Counted from the first letter of the stretch, positions 7,260-15,057 are shown. The stretch is 23,326 nt of DNA from an uncultured Pseudomonadota bacterium (GCA_947306185.1 CAMZFU010000014.1:1-23326), one strand, 5' to 3'. Translations and numbers: made by a program. Notes: generated from the sequence alone by a model not told the origin.

Positions 7260-9425
7260 TTACATATTGATATCTTCACAAGATTCGATTTCTTGGCAGA
7301 ATTCTTTTTCACCACCAGACACCGCACCCAACACACCGGCACCAACACCACCAACAACGGCACCAATCGCGGTTCCCCACCCGGCATTTATCATTGTTCC
7401 AGCGGATGCCCCCGCGGCCAATCCACCCGCACCGGCCTTTAACGCCGAAGTCGCCTTGGATTCACCGCCAACTTCGCATACACGTTGCATACGACATACA
7501 TGACAGTTACGTAAAGATGGTTCAAACGAAACACTGCGGATATATGAGTATGCCCCAAGCTCTTCACCGTCTTCTGCTTTTGGTTTCTTTTCAACCTTGT
7601 ATTGTTCATAACAATTTTTCTCTGCCTTAGCGACGTCGTCTTTACGTGAAAGTTCCGCAAGTTTCGTCCGCAAATCTGTCAGATAACGATTTTGCGCCGC
7701 AATTTCTGCCGCCTGTTTGGTGAACATAAACATCGCATCTTTCAAACTTTTACGACTTGAACCAGCGGGCTGTTGCGAACTCTTACATGCAGCAACGGTC
7801 TGTTCGGTTTCAAACCGTTTAAAGAAAGAATCAACCGCATCCTTACTTTCGGCACGAACCTCGTCTTCAATTTCCGCTATTTTATCTGGACTTTCCTTCA
7901 ATGCCTCAACTATCGTACTGCCGGGTAAGCAATTCATATCTAAACCACAAACCTTGCCCAATGCATCGGCATAATAATTTTTACAACCTTCTAACATCTG
8001 ATAGTCCATCTGCAATAACGTAGATTGAACAATCACATTGAAATACTTTTCACCCTTGCATGATGCGAACATACCCTGGGGACACATTGCAACAATTTCT
8101 GATGTCTTTTTACCAACACATTCTGGTGCATTATAATTCACACCGCATTTTTGTTGTAAACATTTATCAACATCATTCTGACAAAAACGTGTCCGCAATT
8201 CGGCCAATTTATCGTTTATTGCGCCTTGGATACCCGGAATCTTTTTTTCGCAATCGGTAATAATCGGGCAAACACCAGCAGCAACCTTAACATTTGTTAA
8301 ACACGCGGCATTTGTAGAAGTGCTGCATCCATCTTCCAAACAAGATTGTATTTGCGCTAAACACGTAAGACGCATATTTTTGTCACTATAAACGGCCGCA
8401 TCGGCAAGAACCATTTTTGATTCTGCTTCCCAATCTGCCAAAACATAGGTTTTCACAGACATACACTGATCAAGTACATTTTCACACGCATGCGAACGAC
8501 GCGCCAACAAATCTGCATCCAAACAGTTCTCGAAATTCACACCGCAACCACCTTTATCCGCGATACACGCACGATATGCCAACAAACATTCACCACGATT
8601 ATATTTTTCTGTGGTTCCCAACATATCTAATTTTGCCGAACGCACGGCTGCCTGGGCCGTACGTTTATTAGATTCGGCCCCTGTTTTCTGTTCCGCTAAA
8701 TACCCACCAAATGCGGTACAATCTTTACTAATTTCACGCTGATATAATTTTTCTTCCATATCGGCACGTTTTTTATCGCAATTTGCCAACACATATTCAC
8801 AACTATCCGCGGCCAATGAATACAAATTATCCCCGATATCGTCATCGGCCGACAAACTTTGGCTGTTGGAACCATTTATCCAGGCCGCCAAATCTATACC
8901 AGACGCACGCGAAGATTTCTTTGCCTTTTCACTTTCACCAAATTTAACAAACTTTGCCTTGGCACCAAGACGTTCTTTTTCAACACCTTCGGTGTACAAT
9001 GTTTCAGCTTCTTGTTGAATCTTTTGGATTTCTTGAATTAAACTTTTTGATTGTTTTATTCTATCAGAACAGGAACAACGCCCCCCTTCGGATTCATCCA
9101 ACATACAGAATTCGTCCATACATTCACGATATGCATCACGACATTCTTCGCCGTCCATCTTTTTATCGGCGACTTTTTCTTCCGCTACTGGTTCTTCTTT
9201 AACCTCTACAACCTGTTCTACTTCCTCTTCCTCGGGTTCTTCTTCAATAACTTCAACCTCAACGGCCTTTACCTTGGTCTTTGTATTTTTCTTGGCCATA
9301 CTTTGCACCTTGGGCGCAGACGCCATGGATGCACCACGAATACCAGTCCGCCCACCTTCACGTTGGGCCGCCAACGCGATACAAGGAATAATGACCAACA
9401 GGCCGACAAAATATTTTATCTTCAT
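7260..9425 (-). CDS. Large exported Cys-heptad protein B (721 aa), paralogue of protein A
   Basis: Unrecognised, but clearly related to the 837-aa neighbour: both have 36 Cys outside the signal peptide, grouped in the same order, and the same C-terminal pattern C-E-D-I-x-M. The ATG at 9425 is preferred over the in-frame ATG at 9434 because AGGA lies 8 bases before the former and touches the latter. Residues 1-20 are a signal peptide (M-K-I-K-Y, ending A-L-A-A). A Glu/Val/Pro-rich acidic stretch (about 54-86) follows. The first Cys cluster is C-x3-Y-x2-C-M-D-E-F-C-x9-C-x-C-S (95-120), and a second signature C-G-V-N-F-E-N-C lies at 294-301. A Gly/Ala-rich glycine-zipper-like hydrophobic segment (about 663-705) is inserted between the last two Cys groups and is absent in A; it may touch a membrane. 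First gene of the operon with A and mscS. Confidence 0.85.
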   Translation of the reverse strand: MKIKYFVGLLVIIPCIALAAQREGGRTGIRGASMASAPKVQSMAKKNTKTKVKAVEVEVIEEEPEEEEVEQVVEVKEEPVAEEKVADKKMDGEECRDAYRECMDEFCMLDESEGGRCSCSDRIKQSKSLIQEIQKIQQEAETLYTEGVEKERLGAKAKFVKFGESEKAKKSSRASGIDLAAWINGSNSQSLSADDDIGDNLYSLAADSCEYVLANCDKKRADMEEKLYQREISKDCTAFGGYLAEQKTGAESNKRTAQAAVRSAKLDMLGTTEKYNRGECLLAYRACIADKGGCGVNFENCLDADLLARRSHACENVLDQCMSVKTYVLADWEAESKMVLADAAVYSDKNMRLTCLAQIQSCLEDGCSTSTNAACLTNVKVAAGVCPIITDCEKKIPGIQGAINDKLAELRTRFCQNDVDKCLQQKCGVNYNAPECVGKKTSEIVAMCPQGMFASCKGEKYFNVIVQSTLLQMDYQMLEGCKNYYADALGKVCGLDMNCLPGSTIVEALKESPDKIAEIEDEVRAESKDAVDSFFKRFETEQTVAACKSSQQPAGSSRKSLKDAMFMFTKQAAEIAAQNRYLTDLRTKLAELSRKDDVAKAEKNCYEQYKVEKKPKAEDGEELGAYSYIRSVSFEPSLRNCHVCRMQRVCEVGGESKATSALKAGAGGLAAGASAGTMINAGWGTAIGAVVGGVGAGVLGAVSGGEKEFCQEIESCEDINM

Positions 9426-9451
9426 ATTTTCCATCCTACATCTTTCATATA

Positions 9452-9480
9452 ATTTTATCAGAACATTGCTGTTTGGGCAA
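9452..9480 (-). promoter_or_regulatory. Promoter of the B-A-mscS operon
   Basis: Minus-strand TTGCCC (9480-9475), 17-base spacer, TAAAAT (9457-9452). It lies 27 bases before the chosen start of protein B and back-to-back with the infA promoter. Confidence 0.5.
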
Positions 9481-9490
9481 CAAAAAATTC

Positions 9491-9519
9491 TTGATTTTTT
9501 TGACTATTCAACCTATTAT
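9491..9519 (+). promoter_or_regulatory. Promoter of infA
   Basis: TTGATT (9491-9496), 17-base spacer, TATTAT (9514-9519). An alternative -35, TTGACT at 9500-9505, has no suitable -10. Confidence 0.55.
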
Positions 9520-9546
9520 CTATTCCAAATAACCCAAAGGACAAAC

Positions 9547-9795
9547 ATGGCAAAAGATGATGTTGTTACTTTTAGTGGCACAATTGAAGACAAATTACCA
9601 AACACAATGTTCCGTGTAAAATTGGATAACGGGCATGAGATTTTGGCAACTGTTTGTGGTAAAATGCGCAAGAATCGTATTTGGGTAAACGTTGGTGAAC
9701 GCGTACGCGTTGAAATGACCCCATATGATTTAGCCAAAGGTCGTATAACATTCGTTGAACGCAAACGTGCCCCCGGCGAATCAGCCGAACAATAA
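9547..9795 (+). CDS. infA: Translation initiation factor IF-1
   Basis: Binds the A site of the 30S subunit and cooperates with IF-2 and IF-3 in start selection. The 82-aa product keeps the family pattern throughout: M-A-K at the start, L-P-N-T-M-F-R-V-K-L-D-N-G-H, G-K-M-R-K-N-R-I, G-x-x-V-x-V-E-M-T-P-Y-D-L-x-K-G-R-I. It has about ten extra residues at the C-terminus compared with the 72 aa of E. coli. AAAGGA sits six bases before the ATG. It is a monocistronic gene on the plus strand, wedged between two blocks of secreted Cys-rich genes on the other strand, with its own promoter and terminator. Confidence 0.97.
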   Translation: MAKDDVVTFSGTIEDKLPNTMFRVKLDNGHEILATVCGKMRKNRIWVNVGERVRVEMTPYDLAKGRITFVERKRAPGESAEQ

Positions 9796-9808
9796 AAATT
9801 TAACATAT

Positions 9809-9835
9809 AAAAAGGTTGCAGAACGCAACCTTTTT
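9809..9835 (+). terminator. Bidirectional intrinsic terminator between infA and gene D
   Basis: AAAAAGGTTGC / GCAACCTTTTT with a 5-base loop AGAAC. It has A-runs on one side and T-runs on the other, so it can stop both infA (plus strand) and the 233-aa gene D (minus strand). Confidence 0.9.
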
Positions 9836-9852
9836 ATATTGAAAACTAATCG

Positions 9853-10554
9853 CTAATTTCTAAAATACTTAGCACGTTGTGATGCGGCCGATGTCATCAT
9901 TGTTCCAAACAACGCATTCACCGACGAAACTGTAATCGATGAACGCCCCCGTGGATTATAATCGGCGCCATTTAATAAAACCAAACTTGGTGTTTCACCG
10001 TTGCATTCAATAGCATACTTTTCCGGCACGTAATATTTTCCATAACACTTTCCATTCAACACCGCGGCATAACCATCATTGGCAAGTGCCTCGCATGTGG
10101 GTTCTGCCCCTGTGGTAATTTCACCATTCGGTAATTGTCCAGTTGGATTGGGCAACACACCATTACACCATACACGTGCATACCGCCCATTAACCATCGC
10201 AGAAGTTCCGGCATCACGTGTTTTACGTGCCCCATAGCAATTTTCTTCAGCGACATAAACAGTCGTATCAAAATCTGTATCTATTCCTGTACCTCTTGCA
10301 ATCTCGGCCCGTTCCATTGTAACATTTTCATTACTGTTCACCAAGGCATCTGCACATATATACTTCTTACCGCGACACGCACTTGTTTCGTCCCACCCGG
10401 TTTCCAATGATGCATCTATACCAGCACTAAGCCCGGTATAACAGGGAGTATTATCAATTTGACATATCGTATCCATATTCCACCATTGAACCGCACCAAA
10501 CGCGACATTTGACAATGCGCCGAATAATACCAAAGAAACAAATTGCAATTTCAT
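9853..10554 (-). CDS. Small exported Cys-rich protein D (233 aa), unrecognised
   Basis: No family recognised. Residues 1-20 are a signal peptide (M-K-L-Q-F, hydrophobic core, ending V-A-F-G), followed directly by A-V-Q-W-W. The mature part has nine Cys at 31, 38, 60, 67, 106, 130, 154, 170 and 184. The first two pairs show the same C-x6-C spacing as the large neighbours, within C-Q-I-D-N-T-P-C and C-R-G-K-K-Y-I-C. The odd number leaves one Cys free or intermolecular. The C-terminal 40 residues lack Cys and are Ser/Ala-rich. GAGG lies nine bases before the ATG. It follows the 802-aa gene by 57 bases without a terminator and also has a possible promoter of its own. It is probably a partner of the large Cys-rich proteins; that is inference from context and spacing. 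Confidence 0.75.
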   Translation of the reverse strand: MKLQFVSLVLFGALSNVAFGAVQWWNMDTICQIDNTPCYTGLSAGIDASLETGWDETSACRGKKYICADALVNSNENVTMERAEIARGTGIDTDFDTTVYVAEENCYGARKTRDAGTSAMVNGRYARVWCNGVLPNPTGQLPNGEITTGAEPTCEALANDGYAAVLNGKCYGKYYVPEKYAIECNGETPSLVLLNGADYNPRGRSSITVSSVNALFGTMMTSAASQRAKYFRN

Positions 10555-10575
10555 CTCTTCCGTCCTCTATCTTGC

Positions 10576-10604
10576 ATTTTAGCATTTTTCTATTCTCAGT
10601 GCAA
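10576..10604 (-). promoter_or_regulatory. Possible internal promoter for gene D
   Basis: Minus-strand TTGCAC (10604-10599), 17-base spacer, TAAAAT (10581-10576), in the 57-base gap after the 802-aa gene. The box edges also form an inverted CTTGCA / TGCAAG pair (10571-10576, 10600-10605). Confidence 0.45.
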
Positions 10605-10611
10605 GGCACAA

Positions 10612-13020
10612 TTAACCACCATTGCCATTGTCGCCATCACCATAATCATCTGCTTTTTCGATACATAACCCCCAACACAGGTTCGCATTTGTTGCATCGT
10701 AGAATTTAGTATTTTTTTCATACGCCGATGTAGGTTCACACGTATCTTCATCCTCTTTTGCGAAATCTTTGACCCATATTCCATCAAGTTTTTCACATTC
10801 GGTGGCCAACACTGACGCCATATCTGCACGTATAGAATCCATTACCATATTCACATTTCCCAAAACTTCATTTGGAATTGAATTACTGGCTTCAGACGGA
10901 CGCACACAATACTGCAAAGCATAAACGACCATTTTTTGATACAAACTGCCAATATAGTTACCACAATTTTCCGCTGAACCGGTTGGTCGCATATTCCCAT
11001 CGATGCAAGACCAACCATCCGGACACGTGTAACATTTATTCGTATGCAAAAAGAACCCATCATTACAAGAAATATAAGTTCTATTTTCCCAACATGCCCG
11101 CCCCATTAATTCACTTGGGATACCGATACTGGACAAATCGTCTTCACCTGTATCCGCAGTTGACGGCCGCAACCCCATCATATCCAAAGCATTGTATGTT
11201 GGATTGTTTATGTATGTGCATTCGGTACTGGTCGCATACAATATATCACCCGGTGCATAAACACGACAACCATACGGATAAGAACGCAATGTATCCGCCC
11301 CAGATACACGACACAACTTGCCTGCGTACTCTTTCAATGTGTCCAAACAATTTTGGGCTATTTTTTGATCGGTAATTTTGCGCATTTCCTCAATTAACAA
11401 CTGTAATCCCGTTGCACCCCCACCGTACAAATTGCTACACGTTGACAATTTTTCTGCACACATTTCTTCGGACAATTCCAACCGATCGCCCAATAACATC
11501 TGTTCTTCAATATTACTATAATCGCGCAATTGGGCAGTGGTTTCATCATAGCAAGTATTCACCACATCCATACATTCATTTTTAACCTGGCGAATTCTGG
11601 CCTGTTGCCCTTGGTATATTTCAGTGATTGCCTGACGCATAAATTCATCCCATACCTCGTCCGCGATATCACGACAGGTTTCAAGTGTTTTTTTTGCAAA
11701 CTCTTTTTTTCGATTTAATTCATTCACCAACTTGGTATTTGTTGCATTTGTTAAAACATCCCCCAAAAGCGACACTTGGTCATTTAATTCGTAAAAGTTC
11801 GCCGTATAAATTGGTTCACCAGTATTTTTATTAAGATACCGCCCTGTCAAATCCAAACAGTGCACATAGTTTGCACCACAGGCCGTATCCGCAGTTATAT
11901 TTTCACGAACCCCCGCAATACATTCATTTATCGCCGCCGAATTATGTGAATCATAGTTTTCTAAACGTGCAGTCATCATTTCACGATTCGTTTGACGTAT
12001 TGCGGTATTTGCATTTGTCGACTGTTTATCCAATGCCGCCAACAACGTTGCACAATCATTTTCAATATACATCCCATATGCCGACATCACCATCTTCAAT
12101 GCCGTATCCGAAGAACACTGTTCACGAACCAATTCGCCACATTGCGAATGCACCGCATTATAAAGTGATTCACCGGTCAGGTTCGCAATATTTGCACCCG
12201 ATATTAAATCCGTAGTATTCCACACCTGCTTTATATCACCGCCAACATCCAATTGTCCCGATGTAGACATCGCATTTTTCCGCGTTTTTTCTAAAACATC
12301 GCTAATGGCATTAAGTTGTTTCTGTGACTGCGATTTATCACGACTTTGTGAATATTTCAATTCGCCTTCGGTTGCAGATAACATCGCCTTAACCTCAGCT
12401 GGGGTCTTAAGAATTGCGTCAATATTCAAATCCTTAAAATCTTGTAATTGCGTTGACGTTTGGGACAGCGCACGTTCACGCGCCTTTACGGTTTCCAATT
12501 TTGATGAACAAATGCAACGACGATAACTTTCATTTTGCATCGCACAAAATTGATCCATACAGGTGAAATAAGCAGTTTGACATTTTTCATACTCTTCATC
12601 AAACACACGTGGTTTGGATGTATTTGTATCAAATAATGACGATATGGCCGAAGTTAAAGATGATGCACGCGCAGTTGATTTTTTCATCACGCTGCGCACA
12701 GGTCTGGCCGATTTTCCTGCAGAAATTATTGCACCACGCGAATTACTATTCGTCGCAACACGCGCGATCTTTCTTGTTTGTGTTGCGGCGCTGCGTGTAC
12801 GATCAACAACTTCACGCGTCCGAACCGCACCCACAGACCGCGATAAAACCGCACGTGGTGCCGTTGTCGTTGTTGCCGCACGTGAAGAAACGTTACCCGA
12901 TGTCCTGTTATTTACGGTATTTGTTGTGCCACGCAAAACAGCGTCAGAACCGCGCCCAGCGGCCAACGCAGAACACGTGCAAATTGCACACATAACAATA
13001 GAAACTACTGCTTTTTTCAT
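10612..13020 (-). CDS. Large exported Cys-rich protein C (802 aa), distant paralogue of A and B
   Basis: Unrecognised as a described family. Residues 1-21 are a signal peptide (M-K-K-A-V, ending A-L-A-A). Residues about 22-120 are Arg/Thr/Ser/Ala-rich, strongly basic and Cys-free. The N-terminal module C-x3-Y-x2-C-M-D-Q-F-C-x9-C-x-C-S (147-172) is the same as in A and B. It is followed by the C-x7-C pair (294/302) with Cys323, the signature C-G-A-N-Y-V-H-C (381-388), and K-K-T-L-E-T-C-R-D-I-A-D-E-V-W (443-457), which aligns with E-R-V-L-D-Q-C-M-A-V-R-D-T-V-W of A. Some heptad Cys are missing. The C-terminal part differs: C652-C686 has the look of a small C-x-x-C-P-x-G-x-x-C repeat seen in surface proteins, and the end is Asp/Gly/Asn-rich. 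About 31 Cys outside the signal peptide. The gene starts a unit with D, just after the clpX terminator. GGAG touches the ATG, an odd zero spacing. Confidence 0.85.
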   Translation of the reverse strand: MKKAVVSIVMCAICTCSALAAGRGSDAVLRGTTNTVNNRTSGNVSSRAATTTTAPRAVLSRSVGAVRTREVVDRTRSAATQTRKIARVATNSNSRGAIISAGKSARPVRSVMKKSTARASSLTSAISSLFDTNTSKPRVFDEEYEKCQTAYFTCMDQFCAMQNESYRRCICSSKLETVKARERALSQTSTQLQDFKDLNIDAILKTPAEVKAMLSATEGELKYSQSRDKSQSQKQLNAISDVLEKTRKNAMSTSGQLDVGGDIKQVWNTTDLISGANIANLTGESLYNAVHSQCGELVREQCSSDTALKMVMSAYGMYIENDCATLLAALDKQSTNANTAIRQTNREMMTARLENYDSHNSAAINECIAGVRENITADTACGANYVHCLDLTGRYLNKNTGEPIYTANFYELNDQVSLLGDVLTNATNTKLVNELNRKKEFAKKTLETCRDIADEVWDEFMRQAITEIYQGQQARIRQVKNECMDVVNTCYDETTAQLRDYSNIEEQMLLGDRLELSEEMCAEKLSTCSNLYGGGATGLQLLIEEMRKITDQKIAQNCLDTLKEYAGKLCRVSGADTLRSYPYGCRVYAPGDILYATSTECTYINNPTYNALDMMGLRPSTADTGEDDLSSIGIPSELMGRACWENRTYISCNDGFFLHTNKCYTCPDGWSCIDGNMRPTGSAENCGNYIGSLYQKMVVYALQYCVRPSEASNSIPNEVLGNVNMVMDSIRADMASVLATECEKLDGIWVKDFAKEDEDTCEPTSAYEKNTKFYDATNANLCWGLCIEKADDYGDGDNGNGG

Positions 13021-13040
13021 CTCCGATAATATATGCTAGC

Positions 13041-13074
13041 AAAAAACGAAAACGTGCCGCAAGGACATTTTCGT
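13041..13074 (-). terminator. Intrinsic terminator after clpX
   Basis: Minus-strand stem ACGAAAATGT / ACGTTTTCGT, ten pairs including one G-U, loop of nine bases, followed by a T-run down to 13041. It ends only 20 bases before the start codon of protein C. Confidence 0.75.
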
Positions 13075-13115
13075 AAATTTTGATAAATAATATGGGGCAA
13101 TATGTCGCGATAAAA

Positions 13116-14378
13116 TTATGCCGCTTTTTTGGCACCGCGCAATATTTCAACTGGTGCCTTTTTACCCAAGACAACATTCTTGTCTATCACGATTTCCGCC
13201 AAATCTGCTTTATCCGGCGCGGTGAACATTGGCTCCAAAAGTATCTTTTCCAAAATACTGCGCAACCCACGTGCCCCTGTCTTGCGTGCCAACGCCAATT
13301 TTGCAATTTCACGCAAACCATCAGATGTGATATTTAATTTCACATTGTCCATTTCCAACATAGCGACATACTGTCTAACAATTGCATTTTTCGGTTCTGT
13401 CAAAATACGAACCAATGCGTCTTCATCCAAATCAGTTAATGTTGCAATAACCGGCAAACGACCAACCAATTCAGGAATAATTCCAAATTTCACAAGGTCT
13501 TCGGGTTGAACATCGGCAATATAATTTTTAGATTCACGATCCTTTTTGGATGCAACCGTTGCACCAAAACCGATACCTGCACGTTCACATTTGCGATTTG
13601 CAATAATGCGATTCAAACCATCAAAGGCCCCACCGCAAATGAACAAGATTTTTGATGTATCTAAACGCACGGTGGCCTCACCTGGGTGCTTACGCCCCGC
13701 GCCACTGGCCGACACATTTGCAACCGTTCCTTCAACCAATTTCAATAATGCCTGTTGCACCCCTTCACCCGAAACATCACGTGTTAACGAAGGATTTTCT
13801 GATTTGCGCGCAATTTTATCTATTTCATCAATATAGACAATTCCACGTTGTGCCTTTTCAACATCAAAGTTTGCATTGTGCAATAATTGTGTCAGAACAC
13901 TTTCAACGTCATCACCAACATAACCCGCTTCGGTCAAAGTCGTTGCGTCTGCAATTGCAAACGGTACATCCAACATACGTGCAAGTGTTTGTGCAAAAAG
14001 TGTTTTCCCTGTACCCGTCGGCCCAATCAACAACACATTTGATTTTTGGATTTCAACATTAGAAGAAATTGCGACACTGTGACGTTTATAGTGATTATAA
14101 ACTGCAACCGCCAATGTACGTTTAGCAGATTCCTGACCGATTATATATTCATTAAGGAAATCGTATATCTGGGACGGGGTTGGCAATTTTTCGGCATCAC
14201 GTGTAACCTCGGTCCGCATATCATCGGCCATAATATCATTGCAAAGTGCGATACATTCATCACAAATGCAAACATTACGACCACTAACCAATTTTTTTAC
14301 TTCGTAAACCGCCTTGCCACAGAAACTGCAAAACTGGTATTGCTCTTTTGATTCTGGTGTTTTTTTATTATCACTCAT
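13116..14378 (-). CDS. clpX: ATP-dependent Clp protease ATP-binding subunit ClpX
   Basis: AAA+ unfoldase that feeds tagged proteins into ClpP. The ATG at 14378 (420 aa) is preferred over an upstream TTG at 14387; AGG lies nine bases before it and family alignment agrees. Visible features are the N-terminal zinc finger C-x2-C ... C-x2-C (Cys17, 20, 39, 42), Walker A G-P-T-G-T-G-K-T (119-126), pore loop G-Y-V-G (152-155), Walker B I-V-Y-I-D-E-I-D (180-187), the second pore loop R-K-H (229-231), the ClpP-docking I-G-F loop (269-271) and sensor 2 K-T-G-A-R-G-L-R. Full length and intact. It follows clpP by 18 bases in one operon. Confidence 0.98.
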   Translation of the reverse strand: MSDNKKTPESKEQYQFCSFCGKAVYEVKKLVSGRNVCICDECIALCNDIMADDMRTEVTRDAEKLPTPSQIYDFLNEYIIGQESAKRTLAVAVYNHYKRHSVAISSNVEIQKSNVLLIGPTGTGKTLFAQTLARMLDVPFAIADATTLTEAGYVGDDVESVLTQLLHNANFDVEKAQRGIVYIDEIDKIARKSENPSLTRDVSGEGVQQALLKLVEGTVANVSASGAGRKHPGEATVRLDTSKILFICGGAFDGLNRIIANRKCERAGIGFGATVASKKDRESKNYIADVQPEDLVKFGIIPELVGRLPVIATLTDLDEDALVRILTEPKNAIVRQYVAMLEMDNVKLNITSDGLREIAKLALARKTGARGLRSILEKILLEPMFTAPDKADLAEIVIDKNVVLGKKAPVEILRGAKKAA

Positions 14379-14396
14379 CTTGCACAACCTGATAGT

Positions 14397-14978
14397 TTAT
14401 TTTCTTGTTAAAACCTCGTCAATAATTCCGAAATCCTTGGCCTGGGGTGCGGTCATCCAATTATCGCGTTCCATCGCATCATGAACTTCTTTAACTTTTT
14501 TACCGGTAAAATCAGCCATTTGTTTTGTAAGTGTTTCTTTAACCATCTGCATTTTACGCATACCAATTTCCATATCAGTTGCCTGACCTTGCAGCCCCCC
14601 AAGTGGTTGATGAATCATAATTTCTGCATTTGGTAATGCAAAACGTTTACCCTTTTCACCAGCCGCCAACAAAACAGATGCCATAGATGCAACCATTCCC
14701 ATACCAATTGTTGAAACCGGCGATTTGATATAATGCATAGTATCCATAATCGCCCAACCCGCGGCAATATCACCACCAGGGCTGTTGATATACAGCGATA
14801 TATCAGCATTCGGATTTTCTGATTCCAAAAACAACAACTGTGCCACAACGGCGGTTGCCATTTGTGGTTCAATATCGCCATTTATCATAACAATACGATC
14901 ACGCAACAAACGTGAATATATATCAAAAGAACGTTCACCACGTGGAGATTCTTCGATTACAACAGGTATCAATGACAT
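14397..14978 (-). CDS. clpP: ATP-dependent Clp protease proteolytic subunit ClpP
   Basis: Serine protease that forms the double-heptamer chamber used by ClpX. The ATG at 14978 (193 aa, M-S-L-I-P-V-V) is chosen because AAGGG precedes it at proper distance; an upstream in-frame TTG at 15005 would add nine unlikely residues. The catalytic triad is Ser98 in G-M-V-A-S-M-A-S, His123 in I-M-I-H-Q-P-L-G-G and Asp172 in M-E-R-D-N-W-M. Also visible are Y-I-N-S-P-G-G-D and, near the end, D-F-G-I-I-D-E-V. Length equals the mature family size. First gene of the clpP-clpX operon. Confidence 0.98.
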   Translation of the reverse strand: MSLIPVVIEESPRGERSFDIYSRLLRDRIVMINGDIEPQMATAVVAQLLFLESENPNADISLYINSPGGDIAAGWAIMDTMHYIKSPVSTIGMGMVASMASVLLAAGEKGKRFALPNAEIMIHQPLGGLQGQATDMEIGMRKMQMVKETLTKQMADFTGKKVKEVHDAMERDNWMTAPQAKDFGIIDEVLTRK

Positions 14979-15014
14979 AATTTTATCCCTTCGTCTATAT
15001 TTCAATTGCTCTTA

Positions 15015-15043
15015 ATTATACCACACAAAACGTGGGTTCGCAA
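15015..15043 (-). promoter_or_regulatory. Promoter of clpP-clpX
   Basis: Minus-strand TTGCGA (15043-15038), 17-base spacer, perfect TATAAT (15020-15015) with a TG one base upstream (extended -10). No sigma-32-type CTTGAA / CCCCAT boxes were seen. Confidence 0.6.
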
Positions 15044-15057
15044 ACATACATCGAATT

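Noticed and set aside
4737..9425. Lipoprotein nature of proteins A and B from the Cys in the signal region
   Set aside because: In both, the Cys is preceded by Pro inside the hydrophobic core, which does not fit a lipobox; a small-residue Sec cleavage site follows.
9051..9452. A 133-codon plus-strand frame opposite the start of protein B
   Set aside because: Antisense shadow of a coding gene with clear signal peptide and ribosome binding site on the other strand; no promoter or family support.
10612..13020. Frameshift or pseudogene in the long Cys-rich genes
   Set aside because: All three frames are open over their full length with signal peptides, conserved Cys order and plausible stops, so they look intact.
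14979..15005. Upstream TTG start for clpP (and similar alternative starts for clpX at 14387, tpiA at 16347 and the 63-aa gene at 21682)
   Set aside because: In each case an ATG slightly downstream has a properly spaced ribosome binding site and, for the three known families, matches the usual N-terminus.
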